Origin: Bimastos eiseni
Taxonomy: Eukaryota; Annelida; Clitellata; Crassiclitellata; Lumbricidae
Direction: 5' to 3'
Length of the DNA: 64,000 nt
NCBI GenBank assembly: GCA_959347315.1
Contig: OY365811.1
Coordinates: 30,769,865-30,833,864, forward strand
Shown in pieces: positions 21,430-33,589 of this stretch; the stretch's first letter is position 1; every line of letters starts with the position of its first letter. The notes beneath the pieces are model-generated. The model worked only from the letters and a program-made list of their open reading frames with translations, ran no database searches and was not told the origin of the DNA. The position numbers and the translations under genes are program-made.

Positions 21430-21850
21430 ATCGATTAGTTGCCCAAGCCTACTTGGAAGGGAATGAATGTTCCATGCTGTGGGGCCTACAATGGCGAACG
21501 CCATGGACTGTGCCATGGTTGTGCGAGCAGAAGGTACAAAGAATATGTTGAGAGGCTTGGCATAAAGATCGGCGACCCGATAATGCTGTGACAAGAACAA
21601 GGCGGGATTGCAAGTAGACTGGAGCCCAACCCAATAAACAGCTCCATGCCAAAGAACATATTCTAAAGTGAGTGCGCTGACAGACAGGGCAACCGTACGT
21701 GTTCCGCATGTAGGCCTAATCAGAAACCGAAGAAATTTAGGGAGGCAACCAATCACTCGCACCGCTGCACGTAAGACACGCTCGAGGCAGAGAAGGTGGG
21801 AGTCAGAAAGCCCGACAAGGATAGCAGAGCAGTAGCTTAGACGGTTAACG
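21430..21850 (-). pseudogene. 3' part of a decayed CR1/L2-like LINE
   Basis: The minus strand reads RVIGCLPKFLRFL, VYWVGLQSTCNPALF, then FVPSARTTMAQSMAFAIVGPTAWN. This corresponds to the C-terminal part of L2/CR1-type ORF2 (ARVIG...P, LAPVYL, VPFARTxxMQxRAFSVVGPTAWN). It ends without the final residues and has frame damage upstream. Confidence 0.7.
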
Positions 21851-22215
21851 ATTAAAGGTTCGATAGTCCAAAGACTCCGTTAGCCTTATCGCGTCGGCAA
21901 CCCTTGCTCAAGTTTCAAATACTATGTATAGTCAATCCTTGAATATCATAGAAGTAATCAACTCCTATCTTACTTGTTTTTTTTCAGCAATTGCCCCGTC
22001 AGCAGTGTTAGGCTGCCAAAAGACATCTCTGGCCGTTTATCCAGTGGATGTAAAAGAGGCAAAATGCAATAAATAGCCTCATTGAACTACCGCTTGTATC
22101 AAAAAGTACACAATTATTTTACTATGCCGCAGTACTAAATGGAACTGGACGAATTAATAGAATGGTGCAATCCAGCTTCTAGCCAAGCATAATTCTTTCA
22201 TCAATCCAGCTGTAA
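21851..22215. repeat. TCGATAGTCCGAA-family fragment
   Basis: Starts with AAAGGTTCGATAGTCCAAAGACTCC, and 22,085-22,210 is the reverse complement of 29,315-29,440 (CTTGTATCAAAAAGTACACAATTATTTTACTATGCCGC and its partner). It ends with CATAATTCTTTCATCAATCCAGCTG-like family sequence. Confidence 0.6.
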
Positions 22216-22334
22216 TAGTCCCTTTTGTTACTGTAACATTGTGCATTTTGTACCTACAAGCAAAAGAGTTACATATTTGGAATCAGCGTTGAATTCTTAT
22301 AAAGACAGGATATCTGCACATTTTCAGAAGTGCA

Positions 22335-25113
22335 AAAATTTTTGGGCAAATTTTAATTTGTAGGGTCATTCCGTCTTAAATCAACAAATGTTTTCCACTC
22401 AACCATCTCTGATTTCTATTAAATTTTCACGGAATGTTCATTGATCTTATAATATGCTGTGCAAAAATTTACAGCAATATTCTTATTTTTATTTGTTTGG
22501 TGGAATTTTTAAGGCGTCTGGGCGCAGTGATTTCACATCGTGCCTTCATTAGCTACCATATTCAAAGAGGCCATATGTCAGCTAGTTTTGTCGATATATT
22601 GATGAAATTTGCAGGACACCTACTCTTTGTGGTACTAAGTAAAGGCTACATGAAGCAATTGACTTCAGATCGATAGCTTTTGCCTAGCAGCAGATTGAAA
22701 ATGGCGGGAAAAACAACTACCCTGTCTGGCGCTAGTAATTCACTACTCTCACTATCACCAAATGACTGGATCAGCAGATTTATTGTGTACCACTTGCAAT
22801 AAATGTCCATATTGTGTGCACAAATAAGCAATTAGTTTAGTCTTATCCTGTATATCCGTTCCATAATGGCCATCTGAAAATGACAAAAACCACATTTTTG
22901 CATTTTGACAACCACTTTAAAGGCCTTATAAAGGCATGTGGGAGAAGTGATCAAGCTGTAAAATTTACACCAATGGAAAGAGTAGCTCAAAAACTATTAA
23001 CAACAGCAAGAATTGTTTTTGAGACTTCTGTTGTTCAAGGACTGGAGTTGATTTTATCATCATGGTATTAGCCTGCAAATGCTTAAGACACTACAGGAAA
23101 CTACTAGTCTATTTATGAATTCGATTAAATGACACTTAAAATTCATTTGGAACTGTCAATATTTGGAGCACTCTACAGGTATGTAGTATGCATACAATAT
23201 GCCTATTTTCAGTTTAATATAAAGTTTCACATATTAACAACAGGAGACATTGGTGCACTTTCAATATTTTTTTCCTGTTTAGATTTGCAATAAAATGCAA
23301 AATTCAAATCAAACTCTACTATTCACCATACAATTCAAACTTACTATGTTAAGACAGGCTTGCAATCCAGTGACAATGGATAAACCTAAAGGAACTACAA
23401 ATTCTGCCAACAGGGCATGGCCCTAATACAATGGTTCAATAATCTATCAAGCTTTTACAGACCATTTATATAACTATTGTCCACAGTCATTCCTACAGAG
23501 AATAACTTTCAACCACAGTTATATTGACAAGAGTACACTGAAAACACCGCTGGTCAGCCATCACAAACATGTACAGAAACATGCAAGACAAATGCTGCAA
23601 AATGCATGCTTTTAAATGCTGAACCATTAACAGAAATTCTATACAATTAACCATGATACAATTCTTCAATAATCTATCACATTTTACAAAAGATCAGTGT
23701 ATTTCTTTGTTTCTTAATCATAAAGAAAGTGACCATAGATGCTTACAGAGAGGGTAACTCTTGACCAGTTCCATTGATAAGAGCACACTAAAGTGATTAA
23801 AAACACCATTCACAGATTAAATTTTATAAACAATAATTTATTGGCAGACACTAGAGAGACATAACATCCTGCTATATGAACAGAAGATGCCTAACATCAT
23901 GAGAGCAGCGATTTCGAGATGCAACCACCCATCATAATTACATAATGTTCTTCTCCATTAACTTCCGACCAGTGCCATTGTATTTTATTTGCTAGTGCAT
24001 ACAACGGAAACAAGCTTTGGATTAGCATTTTGAACAGCATTAAAAACAACTGCCGAATCAGTGCGGTGGTGTTGGCACCGAGATAGAAAATTGGCATTGG
24101 TTACAATTCTTCAATGCTGACATCAGCACGGTGGCCACCCCAAGTTATATTTATAGGATCACATTTATTTTCAACACAATCCATAACTCTCTTCAGCCCG
24201 TCATTTTCAGATTTGTATTATTGCCTCTGAAGCCATCATTCTGTATGGCCTTTTACCAGTGTTAAAATCAATCAACTGTGATATTGACAAAGCTGTCTGA
24301 TTGTCACTGAGCAGGGCCATTCAAGCAACATACCAACAAGATCAACTAAAATTGATGACCCAGAATTTAGCTGACTGGTTTTATCAATGGAACCCTTGAA
24401 ATTGGATTCCTTTGCTCTAAAAATGTCATTTCTAATCAGCTCTGTAATGTGTGTTAACAAGACGGCATCACTATCCGAATATTCCTTCAATTTAGTCAAA
24501 GTTATCATTAAATGTTAATAAAATATCTGTACCATGATCTATAGTGATCAGATCAGGGCAATTTCTGAGCAGGCAGTCCTTAAGTCGCGTTGATTAACTT
24601 TTATTACAAACTGAAACGCCATAAAGCTGAAGATGTGCAGTATACAACTCTACAAGATTATGTAAACAATGTTCATTCTCATTCAATCGTATCAATTCCA
24701 CATATGCAATAACATCAGCCAAAGCAAGAGACTGCGTTGCTTTGAGAATGACAAACTTCAGTGTCTACTTGTGGAATTGATTTATCCGCCTTTGATGCTT
24801 CATAATAAAGTCCAAGTACACATGCTGGATGGTGCTTATTCTATTGCATTAATTTTATCCAGAAGGAATCCAATTTCAATGGGTCCTGTATTATTTTAGC
24901 TTTCAGTTACCGGTTCAGTCACAACTGTATAGTATACACATTGTACACTGGTTGTCTTTCTCTTCTAACGTGCAAAGAAAACAGAAAATAGACAGAACTA
25001 ACTGCGGTCGCTACACATTCGTTGAAGTGCGGTCCAGTGCAGCCATTGCCTGCAAGTAGGATCCCACCATGCCATGTTTTTTTTGCAGGTACCTTCGAAA
25101 CCATCTCCTTCAT
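22335..25113 (-). pseudogene. Probable decayed repeat carrying an uncharacterised protein family
   Basis: Minus-strand fragments read MVSKVPAKKTWHGGIL and GNGCTGPHFNECVATAV (24,919-25,113), LQLYGVSVCNKS (about 24,610), RAKESNFKGSIDKTSQLNSG (24,272-24,508) and FPLYALANKIQWHWSEVNGE (23,897-24,097). The last resembles a LFALAKQIQW-W-GE block that I recall from large, repeat-like gene families of cnidarians and other invertebrates with unknown function. Stops separate every fragment. The left part (22,335-22,480) has GGTCATTCCGTCTTAAATC, plausibly an element end. Class and boundaries are uncertain. Confidence 0.35.
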
Positions 25114-27369
25114 TCCATGACTTCACATTAATGCCATCGGGAAATGATCCTGCAACTCGCTTACAAATACAATGTCCGAGAGAGTTTTGTAGCCTGAACC
25201 ATAATCATTTCTCAGCTAACTTATAACACCGGGGATCATAACTTACGCATAATATTTTGGTCTACTGCTTATGTTCACCGATGGTCAGAACAAAGTATTT
25301 CCGGCATGTGATTGATACAAAGGAGTAAGTAAGCTTCGTATAAGTTTAAAAACTACACTAACCATAACCCTAAATGATCCCCCAAACGCCTAACCTGACC
25401 CTCACAATGCTTAACCAGACCATAACCGACCCTCACAACACATAATTATAGAACTTTTAGTTTTTTACAGCGCACATGCGCTAAAGGTTGCGCAGGTGTC
25501 TCCACATAAACCACGCCGAAAATATACGAAAGTTGCGGTCCCCGATTATATAAATAAGCCCATTTCTCTTCGACAACCCGTTTTGCCCATGTCATTTTGT
25601 CACAGAGAATGCAGCGAGTCCAATCCCCAGAGTTAACGCTTGGGTTCCCGATCCATTGACTGTAATAGATAATCGTAATCTCCAAACTCCCAAAGCCAAT
25701 CGCAAGGCACCACCTTATAAACGAGCGCTGCGCCGAGTTAAAGGACTTGTACAGAGGTTAATCCAGAGGAGTGTGATCGTGTGGGTAAACTGCGAACCGG
25801 CAACCAGTAAAATACGAACCGTTTTTGAACCTGTTTTTGATTGACTGCCAAATGTAACGTGACCGGTTCGCGCCTCTGGTTGCCATTTATATTTTTATGC
25901 AACCGGCCAAATGTTTTCGGCAATTATCTTTAAACGATACTAGCCACGACTCTGAACCGTATCTATCAACTACACTAACCGTAACCGACCCTCACGATGC
26001 CCACGCTGACCCTAACCGACCCTCACGATGTCTTAATCTGATCCGTTCGCGTCTATGGTTCGCATTTTGGTTTGCGTTTTACCGGTTCGCAGTTTGCCAG
26101 TTCGCATTTTACCAACACCCAGTCCAGAGAAGGTTCGGGTCCGGTAGTATGCGGTTCATATTCGGTAAAGTCTTGCCAAAACTACGTAGATTTCTTCAAA
26201 ACTTTCAATTCAAAGAAATATAAGCATCTTTCAAGTTTCATTGATTCATTCTGAACAATTTTTAACTTCAACAATCTCCTAAATTACTAACCGGAAGTTT
26301 ATAAAAGGAGCGTAAAACATTATAATTTTCACGGATAAGCCCAATAAAAGCCCAAATTTACGAGATAAACTGTGCCAAAATAACATTAAATTTCTCTTTT
26401 CTCGAATACATTCAACAATGTGCAGATATCCAGTTCGCTTTATAAATAAACAATGAACTTATAAAAAAATAATCATGCTTGTAGTGTTTGCACAATGCAA
26501 GGGTTCCGTGACTTTAACAGAACGCACTATAATTAAAACCGCAATCTTATCACCTATCGACCATGTGGTCTGCGTTGGCCTAATTGAGCATCTAAGCATT
26601 GCAAGCTAAAAGACAACGCCTTGAATTTTTAAAGTAGCAATTTCTATCGTCTTAACCAATGCGGCAGAACTATAGCTGCAAAGATTAGCGGTATATCCAC
26701 GAAAACGACATTCTAGAAATTGTTTCAATTGACCATAATAAAAACTCCGACATTACTCTGAAATAGAGTTTATCCCATATGTTGTTAACGTCTTATCAGT
26801 TATCCAAGATTAATTTACACCTCGTTGGGGGGGGGGGACTTGCATGGGTCGGGGCCGGTTAGATATTTGACTTAGAAATTGGACCTGTTGACAACTCTGC
26901 GTCAAGGACTGTCCAATATTTCTGTGGAACAAGTCATACAAACTCTTAAGTGAACTTCATAGTGGCCAACATCTTTTTCTATAGTCTTTCAGAGGCTGAT
27001 TTACATTCATTGATATGTGCTCCTGTATGTCGTGTCAGTTGCTAGCAACTCTTGTGTATTTTATTGAAAGGGGCTTCATAAAAATGTTCATCTGTAGTGG
27101 TGCTTAACATGTCTGTAGGCACGTACGTATAAGACATATCAAACTACATAGCACATTAATAATTAAAAGTCTGAAACAAACCTGTAACCGTTTAGTGATA
27201 TTTGTAATCGCATATCATTTTAGATTTATTTTCATATAAATTGACCATATTGACCTTCAACTATCCCCGTCATCCCAACGAGTATGGCGCGGTTCAAATT
27301 GTTGCCATTAGTTATCGATTAATGTCTGAACTCAATTTTAGCTGCCTGTAATTCTTAAAAATGAGTTGC
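25114..27369. other. Spacer between the decayed repeat and copy C exon 2
   Basis: Contains a C+T-rich stretch with recurring ACCGACCCTCAC(A/G)A units (25,385-25,440 and 25,970-26,040), a run of CGAACC/GGTTCG motifs (25,790-26,160), a poly-G run near 26,826, and at its end the 3' flank of copy C resembling that of copy B. No coding evidence; the open frames at 25,446-25,685 and 25,897-26,223 resemble nothing I know. Confidence 0.45.
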
Positions 27370-27860
27370 TCATGTTTTCATCTTAATGTTTCTGATTTCG
27401 TGTGAGCCAAATATGGCGCGTCTGGCCAGTTCAGCGAATGTCGTGTTCCTCGTCAGAATATCCTCGTCTCCATTCGGTCGTTTTACGTCTGGCCACATCC
27501 GCACCCACAGATGGACAGCATAATTCCTTCTCCAGTTGTACCTTCCGTCATAGATCTTTATCACCTCTTTCCAATTGGATCGGTTCAGAGTCGTCTCTTC
27601 GACATGAACTAGATGTGGATAGACACGAGCCAACCTATGCGCGTTTACTACAGACTTCTCGTTCCAGGCTTCGTTAAGACCTAAGTAGGAGTGGTACTGC
27701 TCGAGGATTAGTCGAAGAAATGGAGCACCTCTTTCTGCGACCATTATCCCGTTACAAAGGCCATGAGAGGTTTCACGGCCTATCACGAAAGGAAACCGAC
27801 GAAGCGGGGTAAACGACTTGACCACTAGAACATCAGCATCCATGTATATTCCACCATAAC
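27370..27860 (-). CDS. Glycosyltransferase copy C, exon 2
   Basis: Last exon of copy C, paired with exon 1 at 30,755-31,493 across a 2.9-kb intron. Acceptor TTCTCTATAG (ag at 27,861-27,862), same position and phase as in copy B, same length (491 nt). It begins YGGIYMDADVLVVKSF with the DAD sugar-nucleotide/metal motif, followed by GIMVAERGAPFLRLILEQY, VYPHLVHVEETTLNR, IYDGRYNWRRNYAVHLWVRM and the C-terminus GSHEIRNIKMKT. Differences from copy B cluster in the LGLNEAWNEKSVVN segment; the motif residues are unchanged. Joined to exon 1 it gives 409 aa. Substrate unknown. Confidence 0.88.
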
Positions 27861-29219
27861 CTATAGAGAAGTAACCAAATATTGCAAAATGTAATATGAT
27901 ATTCATAGATATGGATGCCGCATGCAAGTCATTTTGCTGGCGAACAATCATAATAAACCATCATAATAAACCTGGCCCCCACTGCCAAGTGGGTACCTCG
28001 GGAGAGGCGCAGGGGTAGGATAAGGAAACTCTGATGTCAAGCCAATACCTCGTCCGTAGACCAACCTAGCCTGAAAAGAAGAGGAGGGCCGGTCGAATGG
28101 GTGCAGATATGTTGGCCACAAAGAAGCAAGACGACAGAAATCCAATGCACATCATGACAACTACACACCGACGGGGACGTCACTAAGGCCAAAGCACTAG
28201 ACACAGGAGCGTGGATGGAGGACAATGGACACATGTGCGCATTGTGCATTGGACACTTAAGGTCTTTCAACCCTGGATAATGATGAATATGATGATTATA
28301 TCTAAATTTAAGATGATGGCAACACCTCTCTATGGCAAATGACGTCATGCGGTGCAGAAACCTTCGTGTGGCGTGGCTATTGTGTGTTATCGATGGATAA
28401 GGTTTCTAGTGCTTGTTTTCTACACGAAGCCGATTAGTTGAAATGAAAATAGGCCTATATATAAAAAAATGATTTAATCGTGTGCTGCTTATGGTTACAC
28501 AACGAGGCAAGTTACTGGAGGATTGCGCACGTAGAGATAATTAGGCCTATTGCTAAACATTTTGATAACACGCTGAATCTCGCACGACCATATTATCTAA
28601 TATGGTCGTGTTAATCATTGAAAATGATTAACATCGAGGCTATACGATCCCTATTATTTGCATTTCAGCCATTTCTCTAACTCCATTCAAATTTGAACAA
28701 TCCCGCACGTGATATTCACATATAGGGTCTAGGCCTAATATGGGCCTAAAGACACATTTTATGTGAAGTATATGGTGCAAAAACGTTCCACGAGCTACCC
28801 ACACAAATCGGGTCTCGCCGTTTCAAGAAGTGCTACTCTGACTCTACACCTAAACTAAAGGACTCTGGCGTTGTAGAGGCACTTACTCTTCTTTTGATCC
28901 ATATCTCTTGAAACTTGGGTCTCGTTTTGACTGCCCCTTCAAAAACCCATCTGAATTGACGAAGAGCGTGTGAATAAAACTTGCGCCCCGTGATTGGTAT
29001 TTACATGTACGTGGCGCTTTACAAGTCCCCGGTTAATCACTTTATGTTTATTAGAACGCATACATATAGCAATACACAGCAGGGTTCTAGCTAACACAGC
29101 CGAAGCTAGGACAACATACATGTAAGACAAAATAAATTTCTCCATCGAGAATCTTGGTCCATTTCGTACGGCACCCATCGCTTTAGTGGTTAATGAGTGC
29201 ATGTATCTTTAGGGTTATG
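27861..29219. other. Intron of copy C, collinear with parts of intron B
   Basis: Matches 2473-2535, 3330-4040, 4795-5091 and 6112-6320 in order, without the three insertions present in B. It therefore serves as the empty-site reference for those insertions. No coding evidence. Confidence 0.6.
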
Positions 29220-29440
29220 TGTCTATAGTCCAAAGGTTCGACAGTCCGAAGGTTCGACAGTCCGAAGATTGCATGATGTCCGGTCGATAGGAGATAAGAT
29301 TGCGGCTTTAATTACAGCTGGATTGATGAAAGAATTATGCTTGGCTAGAAGCTGGATTGTACCATTCTATTAATTCGTCCAGTTCCATTTAGTACAGCGG
29401 CATAGTATGATAATTGTGTACTTTTTGATACAAGCATGAA
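29220..29440. repeat. TCGATAGTCCGAA-family fragment
   Basis: TATAGTCCAAAGGTTCGACAGTCCGAAGGTTCGACAGTCCGAAGATTGCATGATG... aligns with the start of the element at 5101-6111 for about 120 bases; the rest matches 22,085-22,210 in inverse orientation. Confidence 0.65.
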
Positions 29441-29469
29441 ATTTGCACAAACATTATACATTGTTTTAT

Positions 29470-29590
29470 TAGGGGCCGTTCACATATTATATAACGTTCA
29501 AGGGGTAGGTGGGTGGGTTCAGGTTTTGTTAGCGTTATATTGTGTAGGGTGGGGGGTAGGTTGAAGGTTTTGTTATATAACAAACTTTTT
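29470..29590. repeat. Short MITE-like repeat (GGGGCCGTTCACATATTA)
   Basis: Starts AGGGGCCGTTCACATATTATATAACGTTC and ends GTTATATAACAAAC, with an inverted pair TATAAC/GTTATA and a G-rich middle. Similar in style to 61,603-61,745. No clear target duplication. Confidence 0.45.
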
Positions 29591-30754
29591 TTCAGCTTGT
29601 GCTATTTTGCCTGTTTGGCTGCCAATTGGAAATTCCATGTACTACTGACCTGTCACCTGGTAAATTGATTTGACGTTCTTAATTATTATTTTATAAATCC
29701 ACTTTTAACAATTTGCTGTTTACAATTTTAACAATTTCATGTGCATAGCTCTAAACGCTCTAAAATTCAATTCTGTGTGCTGTGTTTTGATTCTGGTTTA
29801 AATTAAAATTAATTCACGTAAAATAATTATTTTGGTAGTTATTATCATGATGTTTGATTTCATTTTCTATAGTATGTGTAAATAGTTTATGTTTGCTTAA
29901 ATACCCAATTGCAGTTGTAGTACGCACTCTGTATATATCATACGCTATTAAATAGGTAGAGTTGTGCCGCGAACTTATCGATAAATACCTGATAGTTCAA
30001 TATTAAACCAATCCATTCTGTATGATACTATAATGCTCACTTCTAGTGCAAAACAGGAGGGAAACTAAAACGGTGTTTCTAAATAGTATGTACGTCACTA
30101 CCATATATTATCAAGCTGTTTTATAGTAGGCTAATATGTAGATACAGGGTGACAAATTAGTTACCGTAATTAATACAAGTGAATCTAGTGCCATTATTAG
30201 TTCGATTATTAAGATGCAGAGGAGCTCCATACATGCGGTCTAATCATCATTGGCACGAGAGAGTACACAATTTTAAGGTAGCTTTTGTTACATAGCAAAT
30301 TGGGCATATGATGATTTTTACTGCTTTTTTTACTGAAAGAAAGGCGCATTACTAGGTAATGATGACGACACTACACTAATAGAAGCGAATTAGAAGGTTA
30401 AAAATAAGTTTTATATTACCATACAGACAAAGCATTAAGCTACACGAATTGATACAATATCATAATCATACACACGTGAGATGAAGTTACGAAATATATT
30501 TAGTTACCTGTTATTGTTAATTTAAGCTAAATGAACTTTTGCCGAAATTCGGCATGAACGCTTTAAAGACAGTGATTATGTAATGTTTTTTTGGTGTCAC
30601 CCCTCTGAATGGTGTCACTCGGTGCGGTGCGGTGCGGTCCGCACATTAGTGACCCTACTCAACCCATTAGTGACGCCACTGTCAGAATGCATTATAGGCC
30701 TATGTTTAAAACTTACGAAAAAGAAGGTTCATACAAAGAAAATGTTTATCTTAC
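29591..30754. other. 5' half of intron C, nothing recognised
   Basis: A+T-rich unique sequence. A (GGTGC)n-like run (GGTGCGGTGCGGTGCGG) lies at 30,620-30,638. No exon-like stretch found. Confidence 0.5.
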
Positions 30755-31493
30755 TCAGCAATGTTTCTGCTCTCATGTAGTCTGATATATGAGCGGGAAA
30801 CCTGTAAGGTTGACCATTTGGGGCTTTATCCGAGTATGTTCTTTTAACAAAGTAGATGTTCTCGACTTCTTCGATGGTACGATTCCACCACTTCCCGTCT
30901 GGAATATGGTCTCCGTGAACAAAAATTTGATCTGGTCGTATGAATCTGTGTACGCTGCGATAGCTAAGGTAGTTGGTGAAGGCAAAGCTAAGATCCGATC
31001 CAAGGTATACGTAGTGAACAACATTGGGAACTCTTAGGACTTGCGTCGAGTTAAATTGTTTGCCCACAGGATTATGTCGGTCGTTATTAAAATCTTCGTC
31101 GATGGATTCGTTAGAAGCAGCTGCTGACATGTTGAGCGTAACATTGGTAACTTGTATGGCCTGATGCGATGCATTGGAACAAGCAATCGTAGGTTCTAGA
31201 GGAGGTATGTCAACCACAACTTCTGAAACGGGTACTGGCTTGTAGCCATCTCGCTTTAAGGCTTCGAGAACGCTAAAACCATCGCTGACGTATACAGCAT
31301 CTTTTTCGAATTCTGCACAGAGAGATCTATAGATTTTTGATGGCTGCGATGTTGAATTGCATGATGTGCTTAGGGAATTAATAAACAGCGTAGCGTATGG
31401 GTGAAAATGACTGTTAAACACTAAACAGGCACTAGTGAGAAATATTAATGCTACGAACATCATTTTTGTCTTCCTGTTCGCCATAGTACACAT
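30755..31493 (-). CDS. Glycosyltransferase copy C, exon 1
   Basis: ATG at 31,493 (MCTMANRKTK), donor A|GTAAGA after base 30,755, 739 nt, phase 1. Signal-anchor about residues 11-27 (MMFVALIFLTSAC), stem with sequons (NSTSQPS, NVTLNMS, NST), catalytic start VPNVVHYVYLGSDLSFAF, then RPDQIFVHGD, GKWWNRT, ISDYMRAETLLS. The frame is open further upstream to an ATG at 31,628 (adding 45 residues with a basic/hydrophobic mix), but copies A and B do not share that extension, so I take 31,493. Predicted type II Golgi enzyme. Confidence 0.87.
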
Positions 31494-32280
31494 GTCTCGT
31501 AGACCGATGTTAGAAAAGGATGTTAGAAACGATGAAGGAGTAATGGACATCACTATTGATTTGTTACTTTTATTGCGAACAGACATCTGGGTTATCTTTA
31601 AAAACAATCGATAATATTTTATCATCAAATCACCAAGGATGTATGACGCGTATGAATCGATTGACGCCAGCTGAGTGAGACAAGGACTGTGTATCTAGAG
31701 TCCTTAAAAGGTAGAGGGCACGCGGTTGTGACTAAGACTGTCAACGGGTATCGCACGAGGCTGACTACCCGGGTAATAAAATCGGTTTTCGGGTACTCGA
31801 AATTCCGTAAAATGCGCGATTTCACGTGAACGTATGCAAGAAATGTTCTGTTGGTCATATTGGCTGACTGCTCGGGCAACTAAATCGATTCTCGAGTGCC
31901 CGACATTTCGTAAAAATGCGCAATTTTGCCCAAACATATGCCCTACATTTCCCTACATTTCCTAACAAAATATCCGCGCGATCGGACACCCGAGTACCCG
32001 CTCCGCGGGTCGACGGGTACCCTTGTCGTGATTTCAACCTTTTTGACAGCCTTTTTTGTGACAATGTGTGGCGAGGAGAGGGTATGAGAAATGTGGCTAT
32101 AGCCACTGGAGCTGGATGGGAATGGAAATTTATACCGAGCGTAAAAGTAACACTAACCGGGCCAGGTGTGTGGGCATTTAGGAATTAATATATACACGTA
32201 TATTTTGGGTACATTTGGATTTTAATATACCTCAATTCAATTAAATATTTGCTCAATGAAGAAACCAAGCTGTCACAACT
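31494..32280. other. Upstream flank of copy C
   Basis: Should hold the promoter. At 31,763-31,850 and 31,861-31,945 two imperfect copies of a ~98-base unit (GGCTGACTRCYCGGGYAAYWAAATCG...) lie in tandem; the wider block 31,720-32,040 is rich in CGGGTACCCG-like palindromes, possibly a small hAT-type element whose ends I could not fix. No promoter motif claimed. Confidence 0.45.
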
Positions 32281-32317
32281 GTCTTCTTCTTCTTCTTCTT
32301 CTTCTTCTTCTTCTTCT
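32281..32317. repeat. (CTT)n microsatellite at gap edge
   Basis: Perfect CTT/TTC run that stops at the assembly gap; reading through it gives only homopolymer frames. Confidence 0.9.
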
Positions 32318-32517
32318 NNNNNNNNNNNNNNNNNNNNNNNNNNNNNNNNNNNNNNNNNNNNNNNNNNNNNNNNNNNNNNNNNNNNNNNNNNNNNNNNNNN
32401 NNNNNNNNNNNNNNNNNNNNNNNNNNNNNNNNNNNNNNNNNNNNNNNNNNNNNNNNNNNNNNNNNNNNNNNNNNNNNNNNNNNNNNNNNNNNNNNNNNNN
32501 NNNNNNNNNNNNNNNNN
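32318..32517. other. Assembly gap (200 N)
   Basis: Exactly 200 unknown bases, a conventional gap size, so the true distance is probably unknown. Frames crossing it are meaningless. Confidence 0.99.
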
Positions 32518-33116
32518 TCACCTTCCTCGAAGGCGACCTTAAAGCCTAAACGTCGATTGACTTGGAAATGACGGAACAGTGGATTTATTTCACGTCTGGG
32601 CAATCTTCTACCGGTCGGTCCTTCAGAGAAGGCGAGATGGAGAGGCCGCCGTAGCTTAATATATCTCGACGCTTCTCGGATAAGCGGGCTTGATTAGTTA
32701 TAGCCTGTCCCGCCGTCGGCCTCGGTGGGCGGGTGGGCCACGGGTGGGCCACGGGTGGGCCACGGGTGGGCAGAGGCCTCGGGCCTGCGCCAACTATGTT
32801 GACGCCTGCCTCGACTGATTACACAAGCCTTTCCGTGTTGTATTGACAAAGTTACAAAGCCCCTCGTAAAGTTTGATTTGAGAATGGCAATGTGCCTTTA
32901 CAGCCCACCGTTAACCGTTTTTTTAACAGTCAATGGGACCACTTGTTCGTCATCGAACTTACATTCTATGCTGGGTTAATGTTCCCTCCTCTCACAGAAT
33001 CCGGACAGCTGTGCAGTTAATTTTAATCTCCGAATCTCTTCAACGACCAAAGTCGTCGACAGTTACAGCTAATTCATGAGTGCTTACAGTCAGGAACAAT
33101 ATCTGCAGGGCATGTG
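32518..33116. other. Spacer right of gap
   Basis: No gene seen. At 32,727-32,771 an 11-base unit GGGTGGGCCAC is repeated about four times. Confidence 0.5.
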
Positions 33117-33255
33117 TTTATATGTATATATATATGTGTGTGTGTGTATGTGTGTGTGTGTTTGCGTGTGTGTGTATGTGTGTGTGTATAAACTGTATAT
33201 ATATATGTGTGTGTGTGTATGTGTCTGTGTGTGAGTATGTGTGTGTGTATAAGAT
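33117..33255. repeat. (TG)n/(TATG)n microsatellite
   Basis: Compound TG and TATATG repeats with two purer (GTGT)n blocks. Confidence 0.9.
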
Positions 33256-33589
33256 CGATCTCAAGTTCATGATCAGGCATGCAGGCATACATAGATATCA
33301 TAGAGATGGTTAGTTCGCTTCCATAAACGACACTGTATCATAAAAGAGATAATTCTCGTCGCCCTCCTCCTTTCTCCAGGCTTGAGACTGGCACTTCAGT
33401 AAAATGTGCATATATGTTATGCACGGGGCTACTGAGTTCCTGGACTCAAGGTCACATGTAGATAAAAAGTCGCTTAATATTAAGATATTAAACACAACAC
33501 TGATCGGCGCCGTTCATACCTGAAAGGCCTTTACTGCGTCAGATGCCAAGAATGCCCTCCAGCTCCTATGATATCATGTGGTGCGATAT

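Noticed and set aside
32249..32603. Open frames crossing the N gap
   Set aside because: Composed of N and the flanking CTT repeat; no information.
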